Shown here: positions 7,201 to 16,326 of the stretch, one piece after another
Layout: every line of letters begins with the position of its first letter
How positions within the stretch are numbered: position 1 is the stretch's first letter
Origin: Geomonas azotofigens
GTDB lineage: Bacteria > Desulfobacterota > Desulfuromonadia > Geobacterales > Geobacteraceae
Reading direction: 5' to 3'
Assembly (NCBI RefSeq): GCF_018919395.1
Contig: NZ_JAHLME010000012.1
Span: 1 to 39,450 of the forward strand
DNA: 39,450 nucleotides
The notes under the pieces: generated by a model
Databases searched by the model: none
Seen by the model: the letters and a program-made list of their open reading frames with translations, nothing else
What the model was told of the DNA's origin: nothing
Position numbers and translations under genes: made by a program

Positions 7201-10200
7201 CTAGTTCAGGGTCACGATACAGGGCGCGGGTGACAAGGTGTAGCCGCTGTCGTCATACCCCGCCCTCGTGGCCTTCACCCTGAAGCTGTAACTGCCGCTC
7301 GTGGCGGCGCTGAAGTAGGCGTAGCTCCCCGTCCCGCTGTAGAGCCGCGTCCACGCCGCGCCGTTGCGGCTGTATTCCACGATGTAGGTCACGCCGCTTA
7401 CGTTGCTGCTCCCCCAGGAGACCTGGAACTTGCCCGTGGCGCTGCTCGTCGGCACGGTGATCGAAGCGGGAGCTCCGCAGATGAGATTAACCACGCAGGC
7501 GTTGGCGGATACCGTGTAGGGGCTGTCGGCATAGCCGCTTTTCACCGCCTTGACCCGGAAGCCGTAGCTGCCGTTTTGCGCCACCTTCGGGTAGGCGTAG
7601 GTTGCCGTGACGCGGCTCAGTTCGCTCCAGGCACCGTCCCCCAGGCGGTACTCCAGCACGTAGGTGACGCCGGAGACGTTGCCGCTCCCCCAGGAAACCT
7701 GGAACTGCCCCGTGCTGTTGGTGGCCGGCACGGTCATGGTAGCGGGCGCCCCGCAGACCAGGGTGACCGTGCAGGCGTTGACGGACGTCGTGTAGGTACT
7801 GTCGGCATAGCCGGTTTTCACCGCCTTGACCCGGAAGGCGTAGCTGCCGTTTTGGGTCACCTTCGGGTAGGCGTAGGTTGCCGTACCCCGGGTCAGCTCG
7901 GCCCAGGCGCCGTCTCCCAGACGGGATTCCAGCACGTAGGTGACGCCGGAAACGTTGGCGCTCCCCCAGGAGACCTGGAACTGCCCCGTGCTGTTGGTGG
8001 CCGGGACGGTGATGGAAGCGGGGGCGCCGCAGACCAGGGTGACCAGGCAGGCGTTGGCGGCTACCGTGTAGGGGCTGTCGGCATAGCCGGTTTTCACCGC
8101 CTTGACCCGGAACGTGTAGCTGCCGTTTTGCGCCACCTTCGGGTAGGCGTAGGTGGCCGTGCCGCGACTGAGTTCGCCCCAGGGACCCTCTCCCAGGCGG
8201 GACTCCAGCACGTAGGTGACGCCGGAGACGTTGCCGCTCCCCCAGGAGACCTGGACCTGCCCCGTACTGTTGGTGGCCGGCACGGTGATGGAAGCGGGGG
8301 CGCCGCAGGCCAGGGTGACCAGGCAGGCGTTCACGGACGTCGCGTAGGGGCTGTCGGTGTAGCCGGTTTTCACCGCCTTGACCCGGAAGGCGTAGCTGCC
8401 GTTTTGCGCCACCTTCGGGTAGGCGTAGGTGGCCGTGCCGCGCCCCGCCTCGGTCCAGGGGCCGTCATCGAGGCGGGATTCGAGCACGTAGGTGACGCCG
8501 GAGGCGGTGCTGCTCCTCCAGGAGACCTGGAATTGTCCCGTGCTGTTGGTGGCCGGCACGGTGATCCCGGTGGGGGGGGCAAGGGGGAGCGCGGGGAGCG
8601 AGAGCGTGCTGCCGACCCGACAGTTGTTGCTTTCATCGGTCTCGTCGACCGCGCCCCGGTAATCGGCGCAGGCGACCAGGTAGAAGGTCCCCTGGGGCAG
8701 GGTGGCCGGAACGGTCAACGCGCTCTCCGCGCTGACACAGGTACCCGCGGCAAGGAGGGTCGTCACGCCGCGGCTGCCGATGAGACGATCATCGGTGGAA
8801 TATCCCGCATCGGCCGAGAGGTAGAACCCCACCTCGAAGGGGGTCGCCGCTCCCGGACCGTTATTGCAGACGGTGTCGGTCACCGTGATGCTCCCTCCCT
8901 GGACGGCGGATGCCGGCCCGGAAACCGACTGCACCAGGAGGTCCCCCCTGGTAAGCCGCGTCACGGTGAGATCCTGGCTCCTCGTGTTGCCCAGGGTATC
9001 GCTTGAGAGCACGGTGAAGTGGTTGTCCCCCAGGGCGAGCGGGAGCTCGAGCTGGAAGTAGCCGTCGCTGACCCGGTACGTCGCGGCTGCCCCGTTCACC
9101 GTCACCGAGGAGACCCCCGACGGGTCGGTGCTGGTGCCGGAGATGATCGTGGTGCCCTGGTAGGTGACGCTTCCCGTGGAAGCTGCCGCCACGAGAGACG
9201 GCGGCAGGCTCAGGGTGGCGAAGCTGGTGCCGCAGGTAGAGGAGTTGCCCGCCTCATCGGTCGAGGTGACGCTGAGGTGGTAGCCGCTTCCTTCCTTCAG
9301 CGCGGCAAGTGTCATCTCGTGCTGGGTGAGCAGCCTGCCGTCCGCAACGCCGGCGCCCAGGGCGGAGGTCGGCCCGTACGAGAGCAGGGTGGCCGCCGGC
9401 TCGTCCGTGGTCCAGCGTATCGTCGCGGCGGTCTCGGTCTGCCCGGTGACGCCGAGACCGGAGCAGACCGGCGGCACGTTTTCCACGATGGCGCTCGCCG
9501 TCACGATTGCCGCCTTACCGGAACCGTCATCGAGGTCGAGGTAGGTGGCGGTGACGCTGTCGCTACTTGCGACCTGCAGCACCCCGTCGGCGGGGAGGGG
9601 CGGCGCCGGCGCCAGCGGCAGGGTCCCGACGAAGATCGCGCTCCCCGGCGCGGTTTCCCGCAGCCACAGCTCTTCTCCGGCAGGGTCGCCCGCGCTCGCC
9701 ACCCTGATCGCCACCTGCTCGACGGCCTGGTGATCCCGGTCCAGCCCGGTGTCGGCCAGGCGTACCTGGAGCAAGGCGTGGGAATTGTAGCTCCCGCGGT
9801 CCAGGACCAGCGTGCCGTGCTGGCTCGCCCCGACCACGCCGGTGATCGCCAGCGCGAACGGCTGCGGCCCCCGCGGCACGTTGTAGCCGGCCACCCGCAC
9901 CGTGTACACGCCGGCGGCGGGAGCCTTGAGGAGCACCTGCTCCTCGACGTTCAACCGGTCGGCCGCGCCCCCCGCCACCGACTGTCCCGCGACGAAGGCG
10001 TTGCCGGCGAACACCGTGCCGTCAGGCGCCGTGACCGTGAGGTCCAGGTCGTTGACCAGGGCCTTGGACGCGCCGACCGCCCCAGGGTAATCCGTCCACA
10101 CCAGCGTCACCTTGAACGGCTCGGTCCCCGCGACCGCGAAATCACCGCTCCAGCTCTCTGCGGTAGCCAGTCCCGCCTCCTCGGTCACCACAGCGAGCCT

Positions 10201-11847
10201 TCCGGCATCCACGGCGAAGGGGAGCACCCGGTCCAGCTGCACCCGCCCCCACCCCTGCCCCGTCGAGGGAATTGACCCGCCCGTGCCGGCGCCGGTCATC
10301 TCCTGCGCGCTGTTGATGAGCACCGCCTTGACCAGGGCGGCCGAAGGGAGTAACGCCTTCGCCGGGGTCGGGGCACCCAGGGGGTAAAACCCCTGGCTGA
10401 AATACTGGCGCACCAGGGCGGCGGCGCCGGCCACGACCGGGGTCGCCATCGAGGTTCCGCTCATGGTCCTCGTGCCGCTGTTGAAGCTCTCCTTGATCCC
10501 GTCCGAGTCGGCCGAGACCAGGTTAACGCCCGGTGCGGCCACGGTCGGCTTGACGCGGCCGTCCGCGGTGGGCCCCCTGCTGCTGAAGGAAGCGAGGTTC
10601 TGGTCATCGCTGCCGTTGTAGCTTGCCCCGACGCTGATCACGTTCTTCGCGTTGGCGGGGCTCCCGACCGTCGAGGGGGCGGAACCCGAGTTGCCGTTGG
10701 CGACCAGCACCAGGAACTCCTTGTGGTCCCAAAGGAACTGGTCGGCGCTCTGGGTGAACACGCTGTAGTTCCTGTCGCTGTTCCCCCAGCTGTTGCTATG
10801 CAGGCGCGCCCCGGCCCGGTAGGCGCCACCGAAGAGCAGACCGAGGTCATCGGGAGGAAAGACATAGCTGCTGGCTCCGGCGGTGAGGTCCTGCAAGAAG
10901 AGCCTCGCCTTGGGCGCCATGCCGTTGGCAGCGTCCAGCCCGTCGACCGGGGTGCGGTCCCCCGCCAGGGTGCCACAGACGTGGGTCCCGTGCCCGGGGG
11001 AGTCGCTGTCGTAATCGTCGCCGTAGGTCGAGTCATAGCCGACCAGCTTGCGGTGCGCGCCGCCGATGGGGGTGCCGGCCGGGTCGCGGATCCAGGGGAT
11101 GTCGTAGTCGAGCCCCGAGTCCCCCACACCCACGATCTCCCCCTCTCCATGGACCCCCCTGTCCCAGATGGCCAGGCGTCCCGGGACGTTGCTCTGCAGG
11201 ACCCACCGGGCGGTATCGTTGAAGAGCTCCATTTCGACGTACTCGCCGATCCAGGTGACCTCTTCGAGCGCCGCCACGCCCGCGATGGCGCCGGCCTTCA
11301 TCCGAACCCTGACCGTGTCGCGTCCCACCTCCAAAAGCGCCACTTCCAGCCGCCGCAACTGCGCCAGCACCTGCGCCAGCGAGGACGGCCCGTCGAGCTT
11401 CAACTGCAGGGTCACCGACTCGCCCGGGGAGGGGTGCAGCGCCATCGTGCGCAGCTTTCCGTTCATCTTGTAGCCGGGGTGGAAACGGGTCACCCCCTCG
11501 ATGAAGGGGAGCGCCAGCACCCGCTGCCGGGTCGCGTCATCCATGCCGGCCAGGAAGGCGAACTCGGGCAGGTAATCGTGCAGCCGCGCCCCGAGCTGTT
11601 CCACCGCCTCCCGGTCCCGCTCCGAGATCGGCCCGTTAAACCGCACCACCCACAAACGGACGCCCCGCTCGGAGCGGGACCGCAGCTGGCCGGCCACCGC
11701 ACCGTCGCCCGCATCCCCCACGATCAGGCCGTTCACGCTGACCTCGTGTCTTGTTGAATCCTTGGCCCAGCAGGAGGTTCCGAGCGGGCCGATGACGATA
11801 ACGACGCAGAGTACTGCGAACCAGGCAAGCACTTTCTGACCGCACAT
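7201..11847 (-). CDS. Secreted S8 (subtilisin-family) protease with CARDB and five FN3-like repeats
   Basis: This 1548-residue exported protease has a signal peptide (1-28, core VLAWFAVLCVVIVIG) and a prodomain-like region to about 230. The S8 catalytic domain shows D243 (VGDSGLDYD), H286 (GHGTHVCGTLAG), oxyanion N386 (ANGNSG) and S466 (SGTSMATP). A P-domain-like segment, Ig-like segments and a CARDB domain (GDLLVQSVSGPAS... SNNCRVGS) follow. The C-terminus holds five FN3-like repeats, mostly 92 residues (276 bp) each, near-identical in the middle copies (ITVPATNSTGQFQVSWGS, then TYAYPKVAQNGSY). Paired cysteines recur at each repeat border. GGAGG before 11847 fixes the start. A CsgD-like regulator lies upstream. 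It is probably an extracellular or surface protease. Confidence 0.9.
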   Translation of the reverse strand: MCGQKVLAWFAVLCVVIVIGPLGTSCWAKDSTRHEVSVNGLIVGDAGDGAVAGQLRSRSERGVRLWVVRFNGPISERDREAVEQLGARLHDYLPEFAFLAGMDDATRQRVLALPFIEGVTRFHPGYKMNGKLRTMALHPSPGESVTLQLKLDGPSSLAQVLAQLRRLEVALLEVGRDTVRVRMKAGAIAGVAALEEVTWIGEYVEMELFNDTARWVLQSNVPGRLAIWDRGVHGEGEIVGVGDSGLDYDIPWIRDPAGTPIGGAHRKLVGYDSTYGDDYDSDSPGHGTHVCGTLAGDRTPVDGLDAANGMAPKARLFLQDLTAGASSYVFPPDDLGLLFGGAYRAGARLHSNSWGNSDRNYSVFTQSADQFLWDHKEFLVLVANGNSGSAPSTVGSPANAKNVISVGASYNGSDDQNLASFSSRGPTADGRVKPTVAAPGVNLVSADSDGIKESFNSGTRTMSGTSMATPVVAGAAALVRQYFSQGFYPLGAPTPAKALLPSAALVKAVLINSAQEMTGAGTGGSIPSTGQGWGRVQLDRVLPFAVDAGRLAVVTEEAGLATAESWSGDFAVAGTEPFKVTLVWTDYPGAVGASKALVNDLDLTVTAPDGTVFAGNAFVAGQSVAGGAADRLNVEEQVLLKAPAAGVYTVRVAGYNVPRGPQPFALAITGVVGASQHGTLVLDRGSYNSHALLQVRLADTGLDRDHQAVEQVAIRVASAGDPAGEELWLRETAPGSAIFVGTLPLAPAPPLPADGVLQVASSDSVTATYLDLDDGSGKAAIVTASAIVENVPPVCSGLGVTGQTETAATIRWTTDEPAATLLSYGPTSALGAGVADGRLLTQHEMTLAALKEGSGYHLSVTSTDEAGNSSTCGTSFATLSLPPSLVAAASTGSVTYQGTTIISGTSTDPSGVSSVTVNGAAATYRVSDGYFQLELPLALGDNHFTVLSSDTLGNTRSQDLTVTRLTRGDLLVQSVSGPASAVQGGSITVTDTVCNNGPGAATPFEVGFYLSADAGYSTDDRLIGSRGVTTLLAAGTCVSAESALTVPATLPQGTFYLVACADYRGAVDETDESNNCRVGSTLSLPALPLAPPTGITVPATNSTGQFQVSWRSSTASGVTYVLESRLDDGPWTEAGRGTATYAYPKVAQNGSYAFRVKAVKTGYTDSPYATSVNACLVTLACGAPASITVPATNSTGQVQVSWGSGNVSGVTYVLESRLGEGPWGELSRGTATYAYPKVAQNGSYTFRVKAVKTGYADSPYTVAANACLVTLVCGAPASITVPATNSTGQFQVSWGSANVSGVTYVLESRLGDGAWAELTRGTATYAYPKVTQNGSYAFRVKAVKTGYADSTYTTSVNACTVTLVCGAPATMTVPATNSTGQFQVSWGSGNVSGVTYVLEYRLGDGAWSELSRVTATYAYPKVAQNGSYGFRVKAVKSGYADSPYTVSANACVVNLICGAPASITVPTSSATGKFQVSWGSSNVSGVTYIVEYSRNGAAWTRLYSGTGSYAYFSAATSGSYSFRVKATRAGYDDSGYTLSPAPCIVTLN
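7240..8580 (-). repeat. 276-bp tandem coding repeats (92 residues) in the S8 protease
   Basis: Matching points recur exactly 276 bp apart, for example GCGGG(C/G)GC..CCGCAG at 7742, 8018 and 8294. The three inner copies are nearly identical at DNA level and the outer copies have diverged. This suggests recent duplication or gene conversion and copy-number variation between strains. Confidence 0.8.
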
Positions 11848-12142
11848 GGCATCCTCCTGTCTCTTCTGAGAACTCCGGGCGACGGTACGCGCTGCCAACC
11901 CAGGATAGAGGCATATCAAGTGCTGATGGCATCAATGTTTCATGCTGTTGATTGTTTCGGAGGCTCCCTCCGCAGGGTGGCGACAGACGCTGGCTTTCTG
12001 ATGAGCCGATTGTACGCCCCGGCGGGGAGAGGAATAAATACGAGGATTGGAGTATATGCTGCGGTATTTTGCCGCCCCTGGCTCCTACGCAAGATAACAT
12101 AGTCGCACCGGAAGCCTACGCGCAAGGGAGGCGGAATCTCCG
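11848..12142 (-). other. 295-bp leader/intergenic region before the S8 protease
   Basis: No gene is seen. Read on the minus strand it contains small hairpins (GGCTCATCAGAAAGCC, GGAGGGAGCCTCC, GCGGCAAAATACCGC) and a GC-rich CCCCGCCGGGG palindrome. A structured leader is possible, but I could not match it to a known riboswitch. In particular the c-di-GMP aptamer core is absent. Confidence 0.4.
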
Positions 12143-12847
12143 TCAGGTGCGGTACTGCGGCAGGAAAAGGGAGTCGGCGGCCCAGACCGCCGCTTCGAGG
12201 CGGCTGGAGACGTTGATCTTGCGGAAGATATTGTTGAGGTGGGTGCGCACGGTATGGGGGCTTATGAAAAGGGTGTCCGAGATGCACTTGTTGGTGGCGC
12301 CGGCGGAGAGAAGGCCGAGGATTTGGACCTCCCGGTGGGTCAGGCTGTGCTGCGCCACGTCATGCGCCGCCACGGTCCTGCGACGGTGGGCGAAACCGTG
12401 CTCCAGGATCACCTCGGTCATCATCTGGCGCGAGATCCACAGCCCCCCCTCGAAGATGGCCGCCAATCCCTTCAGCACGGTCTGCACCGGATCCTCCAGG
12501 TAGAAGATCCCCTGGACCCCGACCTCGATGGCCTGCTTTTCTATCTTCGCCTGCCGGTCCAGGTTGAATAGCACCAGTGACATCTCGCAGGGGAGTTGGC
12601 GCAGTTGAAGCTGCAGGATGTCGCTTAACGGCTTTTGCTGCAGCTGGAAACAGTCGTAGAGGAGGGCGATGCGACAGGGGAAGCTTTGCTGGTGACAGAG
12701 GATGAAGCTGTCGAGGCTATCCATGATGCAGCAGCTGCAGGTGCTGTAGTTCTCGATGAAGGTGGCAAGGAGGGTGTTCTGAAAGTGGTTGGGGCCGACG
12801 ATCACCACCCGGCAATCGGTGCTAACGGCAAGGGAGTCTTCACTCAT
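12143..12847 (-). CDS. CsgD-like LuxR-family regulator
   Basis: The 234-residue regulator ends with a LuxR/FixJ helix-turn-helix (about 163-222: LTHREVQILGLLSAG, then SPHTVRTHLNNIFRKI). Its N-terminal domain looks like a degenerate receiver of the CsgD type: VVIVGPNHFQNTLLATFI at the start and GVQGIFYLEDPVQTVLKGL before the linker, without the usual acidic phosphorylation pocket. CsgD-like proteins switch on biofilm matrix and surface proteins. GGAGGT before 12847 sets the start. An earlier Met at 12883 lacks a site. It lies 295 bp upstream of, and co-directional with, the secreted S8 protease, a plausible target. Confidence 0.82.
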   Translation of the reverse strand: MSEDSLAVSTDCRVVIVGPNHFQNTLLATFIENYSTCSCCIMDSLDSFILCHQQSFPCRIALLYDCFQLQQKPLSDILQLQLRQLPCEMSLVLFNLDRQAKIEKQAIEVGVQGIFYLEDPVQTVLKGLAAIFEGGLWISRQMMTEVILEHGFAHRRRTVAAHDVAQHSLTHREVQILGLLSAGATNKCISDTLFISPHTVRTHLNNIFRKINVSSRLEAAVWAADSLFLPQYRT

Positions 12848-13017
12848 AGGGCACCTCCTACCAAGTACCTGGCACCTGCCCATCAGTTCCTGACTGCGTT
12901 TACCATACCGGTGCTACGGTCATCAGACTAGCAGCCGCTTGGCGACTGTCAAGAGCCGGAGCCGGTTAGTACCGCGCCGTCGCCCGCCATTGACATCCCA
13001 AAGCGGCTTCACGTTCT

Positions 13018-13374
13018 TTACTTGAAGGACCCGTGACTTTTGATGTGCGCATAGGTGTCCAGGAAGTAGCGCAGATTCGCCAGGCGCATCTCGATGTCCT
13101 CGCGCCAGCTATGGAGCTTCTCCCAGCCCGCCTCGGTGAGCCGGTACACCCGGCGGGCCGGGCCGCTGCCGCTCGTGTCCCAGCTGGAAACCACCTGGGC
13201 CTCATCCTCGAGCTGCTGCAGGGTGCGATAGACGGCGGCGCTGTCGGGCTTGAACAGCGCCATGCGCCGGGACAGCGCGTTCAGGATGGCTCCGCCGTGG
13301 GTCGGCTCTTCCGCCAGGGCGAGCAGGATGAAGGCGGGCAGGTGGCGGTACTGCTGTTTTCTTCTGGGAGGCAT
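13018..13374 (-). CDS. PadR-family transcriptional repressor
   Basis: The 118-residue protein has the PadR winged-helix fold: FILLALAEEPTHGGAIL (15-31), DSAAVYRTLQQLEDEAQVV (44-62), then RRVYRLTEAGWEKL, and a C-terminal dimerisation helix. PadR proteins repress efflux or detoxification genes and release DNA when a small ligand binds. GAAAGGAA precedes the ATG at 13374. It is the third gene of an operon after two permease halves, and the operon promoter carries two palindromes that are likely its operators, so it probably represses its own operon. Confidence 0.88.
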   Translation of the reverse strand: MPPRRKQQYRHLPAFILLALAEEPTHGGAILNALSRRMALFKPDSAAVYRTLQQLEDEAQVVSSWDTSGSGPARRVYRLTEAGWEKLHSWREDIEMRLANLRYFLDTYAHIKSHGSFK

Positions 13375-13394
13375 GGTGGTTCCTTTCTCAACGA

Positions 13395-13925
13395 TCAGGC
13401 GTCGGCCGGGGTCGGCTCTTCCCCGAGTTCCTGTTCCGGCAGAAGCCGCTCCATCAGGTAGCCGCAGACGAGGATGCAGGGCACGGTCAGCGCAAGCCGC
13501 AACAGGGCGAAACGCAGGCTGATGAAACTGCTCTCCATGAGGATCATCGGGATCTTGATGGTGCCCCACGTGCCCAGGAAGATGACGATGTTGGCCAGGC
13601 GTGCCCCTTTTCGGCGCAGGGACACCGCCACAGGAAAGGCGGCGTAGAGCGGCCCGGCGGCCGCGGTCCCGAGCAGCATGGCGACCCCGGCGCCGATGGC
13701 GCCCGAATCCGGCCCCAGGTGCGACTCGACCAGCCGGCGCGGCACCCAGACGTCCATGAGCCCCATGAGCACCATCACCGGCGGCACGATCGACAGCACC
13801 TCCATGAGGAAGCCGGTCGAGTTGAGCGCCGCGAGCCGCGCCGTCGCCGGCTGCCACAGATAGAGTGCGAGGTTGGCGGCGAGCACGATGACGAAAAGCC
13901 GGTAGTCGACCAGTTTGAGCTTCAC
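13395..13925 (-). CDS. Second half of a split ArsP-like permease
   Basis: The 176-residue membrane protein has about four helices, including EVLSIVPPVMVLMGLMDVWVP and a glycine/alanine-rich GVAMLLGTAAAGPLYAAFPVA, typical of COG0701/ArsP (DUF318) permeases. It starts at GTG 13925, overlapping the previous stop in the tetranucleotide GTGA, so the halves are translationally coupled. Full ArsP proteins are about 300-360 residues in one chain; here 157 and 176 residues are made separately and presumably assemble. ArsP exports organoarsenicals, but many homologues have unknown substrates. Confidence 0.75.
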   Translation of the reverse strand: MKLKLVDYRLFVIVLAANLALYLWQPATARLAALNSTGFLMEVLSIVPPVMVLMGLMDVWVPRRLVESHLGPDSGAIGAGVAMLLGTAAAGPLYAAFPVAVSLRRKGARLANIVIFLGTWGTIKIPMILMESSFISLRFALLRLALTVPCILVCGYLMERLLPEQELGEEPTPADA

Positions 13926-14395
13926 AAAAGCACCCCCATGGCCACCCCGATGACGATGGCCATCGTGAAGCTCAGCGCCTGGCGCAGCAGCGTGAAGCGC
14001 TTGCCAAAGCATGAGATCTCCATCGGCGCGGTCATCACCCCCACCATGGTGAGCGTGGTGACGAAGGCCGCCAGGCTGGCGGGGGAGGCGCCGACCTTGA
14101 AGAGCGACCCCACCAGCGCGAACGCGATCGGCGCGGGCATGGTCACGATCGAGCCGATGGCGGAGACCAGCGCGAAGTCCCCGAGACCGCCGTGGCTGAA
14201 CAGCTTCCTGATCACCTCCGGCGGCACCAGGGCCAACACCAGCCCGACCAGGGCCACCATCCCGAGGATGCGCGGGGCCAGCCCGTGCAGCGACTTGGCC
14301 CCGATGCGCAGGGCCCGCCTCGTCTTCTCCGGGTCAAGCCGCCAGGACACCAACACGGCCAGCGCCGTCCCCCCGTACAAAACTGCCCACATCAT
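13922..14395 (-). CDS. First half of a split ArsP-like permease
   Basis: This 157-residue protein has about four membrane helices and the segment VTMPAPIAFALVGSLFKVGASPASLAAFVTTLTMVG, which resembles the conserved glycine/proline core repeated in each half of COG0701 permeases. ATG codons lie at 14395 and 14392. TGGAG is about ten bases upstream of the first. It is the first gene of a three-gene operon (permease half, permease half, PadR), driven by the promoter at 14441-14469. A substrate tied to PadR control, such as a xenobiotic or metalloid compound, is inferred only. Confidence 0.75.
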   Translation of the reverse strand: MMWAVLYGGTALAVLVSWRLDPEKTRRALRIGAKSLHGLAPRILGMVALVGLVLALVPPEVIRKLFSHGGLGDFALVSAIGSIVTMPAPIAFALVGSLFKVGASPASLAAFVTTLTMVGVMTAPMEISCFGKRFTLLRQALSFTMAIVIGVAMGVLL

Positions 14396-14428
14396 GGCTT
14401 CTCACTCCACTGTCAAACCCAGGGTGCA

Positions 14429-14481
14429 ATACTGTCGTAAACAGTATGGTGTTTTCTGCTGTCAGTCAACAGCAAAATACC
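14429..14481 (-). promoter_or_regulatory. PadR-type operator/promoter region of the permease operon
   Basis: On the minus strand TTGACT (14464-14469), a 17-base spacer and TACTGT (14441-14446) form the promoter. ATACTGTCGTAAACAGTAT (14429-14447) is a perfect 7-5-7 palindrome over the -10. TGCTGTCAGTCAACAGCA (14457-14474) is a perfect 6-6-6 palindrome over the -35, with further symmetry out to GGTGTTTT / AAAATACC at 14448-14481. ATACTGT/ACAGTAT half-sites are like those of PadR repressors. Confidence 0.75.
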
Positions 14482-14511
14482 ATAAGGTCAGTTGCCCTCG
14501 TATTTTCCACT

Positions 14512-14538
14512 TAAGATGAAGGAAGATTATGTCGATAT
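14512..14538 (+). promoter_or_regulatory. Possible sigma-28 (FliA) promoter of the chemoreceptor
   Basis: TAAGATGA (14512-14519), 11 bases, GTCGATAT (14531-14538) resembles the flagellar pattern TAAAGTTT-N11-GCCGATAA. It lies 57 bases before the ATG of a chemotaxis gene, which makes the match more credible. The -35 half is weak. Confidence 0.4.
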
Positions 14539-14594
14539 CTCTCACAGAAGGACTGGATGTCGCTCTGTGACCATAACCTCAGGAGGAAATCACG

Positions 14595-16220
14595 ATGACC
14601 CTTTCGGGACTCAAGCTGCGCACCAGACTCGGAATAGCCTTTGCCGTGGTAGTTGTCCTTATGACAGTGGTCGGAACTTACTCCATCAACAGGATGGCGG
14701 CCTTCGACGGCCAGATCCGCACCCTGATCGAGGACAAGTGGCCCAAGACGGTGATGCTCAACGACCTCAAGTCGCAGGTCAACGTAGTCGCCCGCGGCCT
14801 GCGCAACATGGTCATCCTCCAGGATCCCGCCGAGGTGCAAAAGGAAGAGAAGCGCATCGGCGAATCGCTCCAGGCCATCGACAAGCGCATCGAGGACCTG
14901 AAGAAGTTGGTGCAAAGCGATTCAGGAAAGGCGGCCCTGAAGGACGTCATCGAGACCAGGACGGCGTACCAGGAGGCCCAGCACCACGTCATCGAAACCA
15001 TCAAGGGGGGTGACAAGGAAAAGGCGGGGCAGGAACTGATCGGGCCCATGCGCAAGGCGCAAAGCGCCCTCTTCGGCGCCATCGACAAGATGCTGACCCA
15101 CCAGGACAAGGAGATGGTCCGGGTCGGAGAGGAATCAAAGCACATGATCGACCAGGGGCGCGCGGTGGTGATCGGCCTCCTGGTCGCCGCCGTCATCCTT
15201 TCAGTGCTCCTCGCGCTGATGATCGTGCGCAGCATCACCGCCCCCGTCGCAGAACTGATCGCCGCCAACGACCGGCTGGCGGACAACGACCTCACCGTGG
15301 CCATCACCCTGAGCGGCAACGACGAACTGGGGCACCTCGCCGAGTCGACCCGCAGGGTGGTGGCGAACCTGCGCGAGATGCTCGGGCAGGTCTCGGAGAG
15401 CTCCAGCGAGATTGCCTCCGCCTCCCAGCAGCTCAAAGCGACCGCCGAACAGATCGCCACCGGCGCCGAGGAGCTCGCCTCCCAGACCGGCTCGGTGGCG
15501 GTCGCCAGCGAGGAGATGGCCGCCACCAGCGGCGACATCGCCCAGAACTGCGTCCGCGCCGCCGAGGCCTCCCGCCAGAGCAGCGAATCGGCGAACCAGG
15601 GGGGGCACGTGGTGGAGGAGACCATAGCCGGCATGGTGCGTATCGCCGACCGGGTCAAGGACAGCGCCGCCACCGTCGAAAGCCTCGGAGCGCGATCGGA
15701 GCATATCGGCGACATAATCGCCACCATCCAGGACATCGCCGACCAGACCAACCTGCTCGCGCTCAACGCGGCCATCGAGGCGGCGCGCGCCGGCGAGCAG
15801 GGACGAGGTTTCGCCGTGGTGGCCGACGAGGTGCGCGCGCTTGCCGAGCGGACCACCAAGGCGACCAAGGAGATCGGCAACATGATCAAGGCCATCCAGG
15901 ACGAGACCAAGGCGGCGGTCAAGGCCATGGAGGAGGGCGTGGTCGAGGTGGAGAAGGGATCCGAGTCGTCGCAGCAGTCGGGCGAGGCGCTGCGGATGAT
16001 CCTGCAGCAGATCGGCGAGGTCACCATGCAGATCAACCAGATCGCCACCGCCGCCGAGGAGCAGACCGCCACCACCAGCGAGATCACCATGAACGTGCAG
16101 CAGGTCACCGACGTGGTGCAGCACACGGCGCGCGGCGCCAACGAGACGGCCGCCGCGGCGTCGCAGCTCGCGCACAGCGCCCAGAGCCTGGAGAGCCTGG
16201 TGCGGCAGTTCCGGCTCTAG
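14595..16220 (+). CDS. Methyl-accepting chemotaxis protein
   Basis: The 541-residue chemoreceptor has helix TM1 (about 12-30), a periplasmic four-helix-bundle-like sensor (about 31-188), TM2 (about 190-211, [21 protein letters not shown]), a HAMP domain (about 212-265) and a long signalling coiled coil. The hairpin tip carries [20 protein letters not shown] (about 397-416), the CheA/CheW contact, and the flanks hold methylation helices. No C-terminal CheR-tethering pentapeptide is present, as the protein ends in LVRQFRL. AGGAGG at 14581-14586 precedes the ATG by eight bases. The ligand is unknown. It is monocistronic and closed by the hairpin at 16245. Confidence 0.93.
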   Translation: MTLSGLKLRTRLGIAFAVVVVLMTVVGTYSINRMAAFDGQIRTLIEDKWPKTVMLNDLKSQVNVVARGLRNMVILQDPAEVQKEEKRIGESLQAIDKRIEDLKKLVQSDSGKAALKDVIETRTAYQEAQHHVIETIKGGDKEKAGQELIGPMRKAQSALFGAIDKMLTHQDKEMVRVGEESKHMIDQGRAVVIGLLVAAVILSVLLALMIVRSITAPVAELIAANDRLADNDLTVAITLSGNDELGHLAESTRRVVANLREMLGQVSESSSEIASASQQLKATAEQIATGAEELASQTGSVAVASEEMAATSGDIAQNCVRAAEASRQSSESANQGGHVVEETIAGMVRIADRVKDSAATVESLGARSEHIGDIIATIQDIADQTNLLALNAAIEAARAGEQGRGFAVVADEVRALAERTTKATKEIGNMIKAIQDETKAAVKAMEEGVVEVEKGSESSQQSGEALRMILQQIGEVTMQINQIATAAEEQTATTSEITMNVQQVTDVVQHTARGANETAAAASQLAHSAQSLESLVRQFRL

Positions 16221-16244
16221 AGGCGGCCGGGACAAGTGAAAAAG

Positions 16245-16276
16245 CGAGGGGCCAGGCGAAAACGCCTGGCCCCTCG
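16245..16276. terminator. Bidirectional terminator between chemoreceptor and repeat protein
   Basis: A perfect 14-bp stem (CGAGGGGCCAGGCG / CGCCTGGCCCCTCG) has an AAAA loop. TTTGTT follows on the plus strand and TTTTTCAC on the minus strand. Confidence 0.88.
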
Positions 16277-16326
16277 TTTGTTGCGGCAGGTACTCCCGGG
16301 TTACCGCCCCGGGAACGGCTCTCCCC

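Noticed and set aside
7576..11757. Several long plus-strand open frames (476, 418 and 344 codons)
   Set aside because: They lie opposite the S8 protease and arise from its GC bias and repeats.
11848..12142. c-di-GMP riboswitch before the surface protease
   Set aside because: Expected from Geobacter biology, but the aptamer core is not present on either strand.
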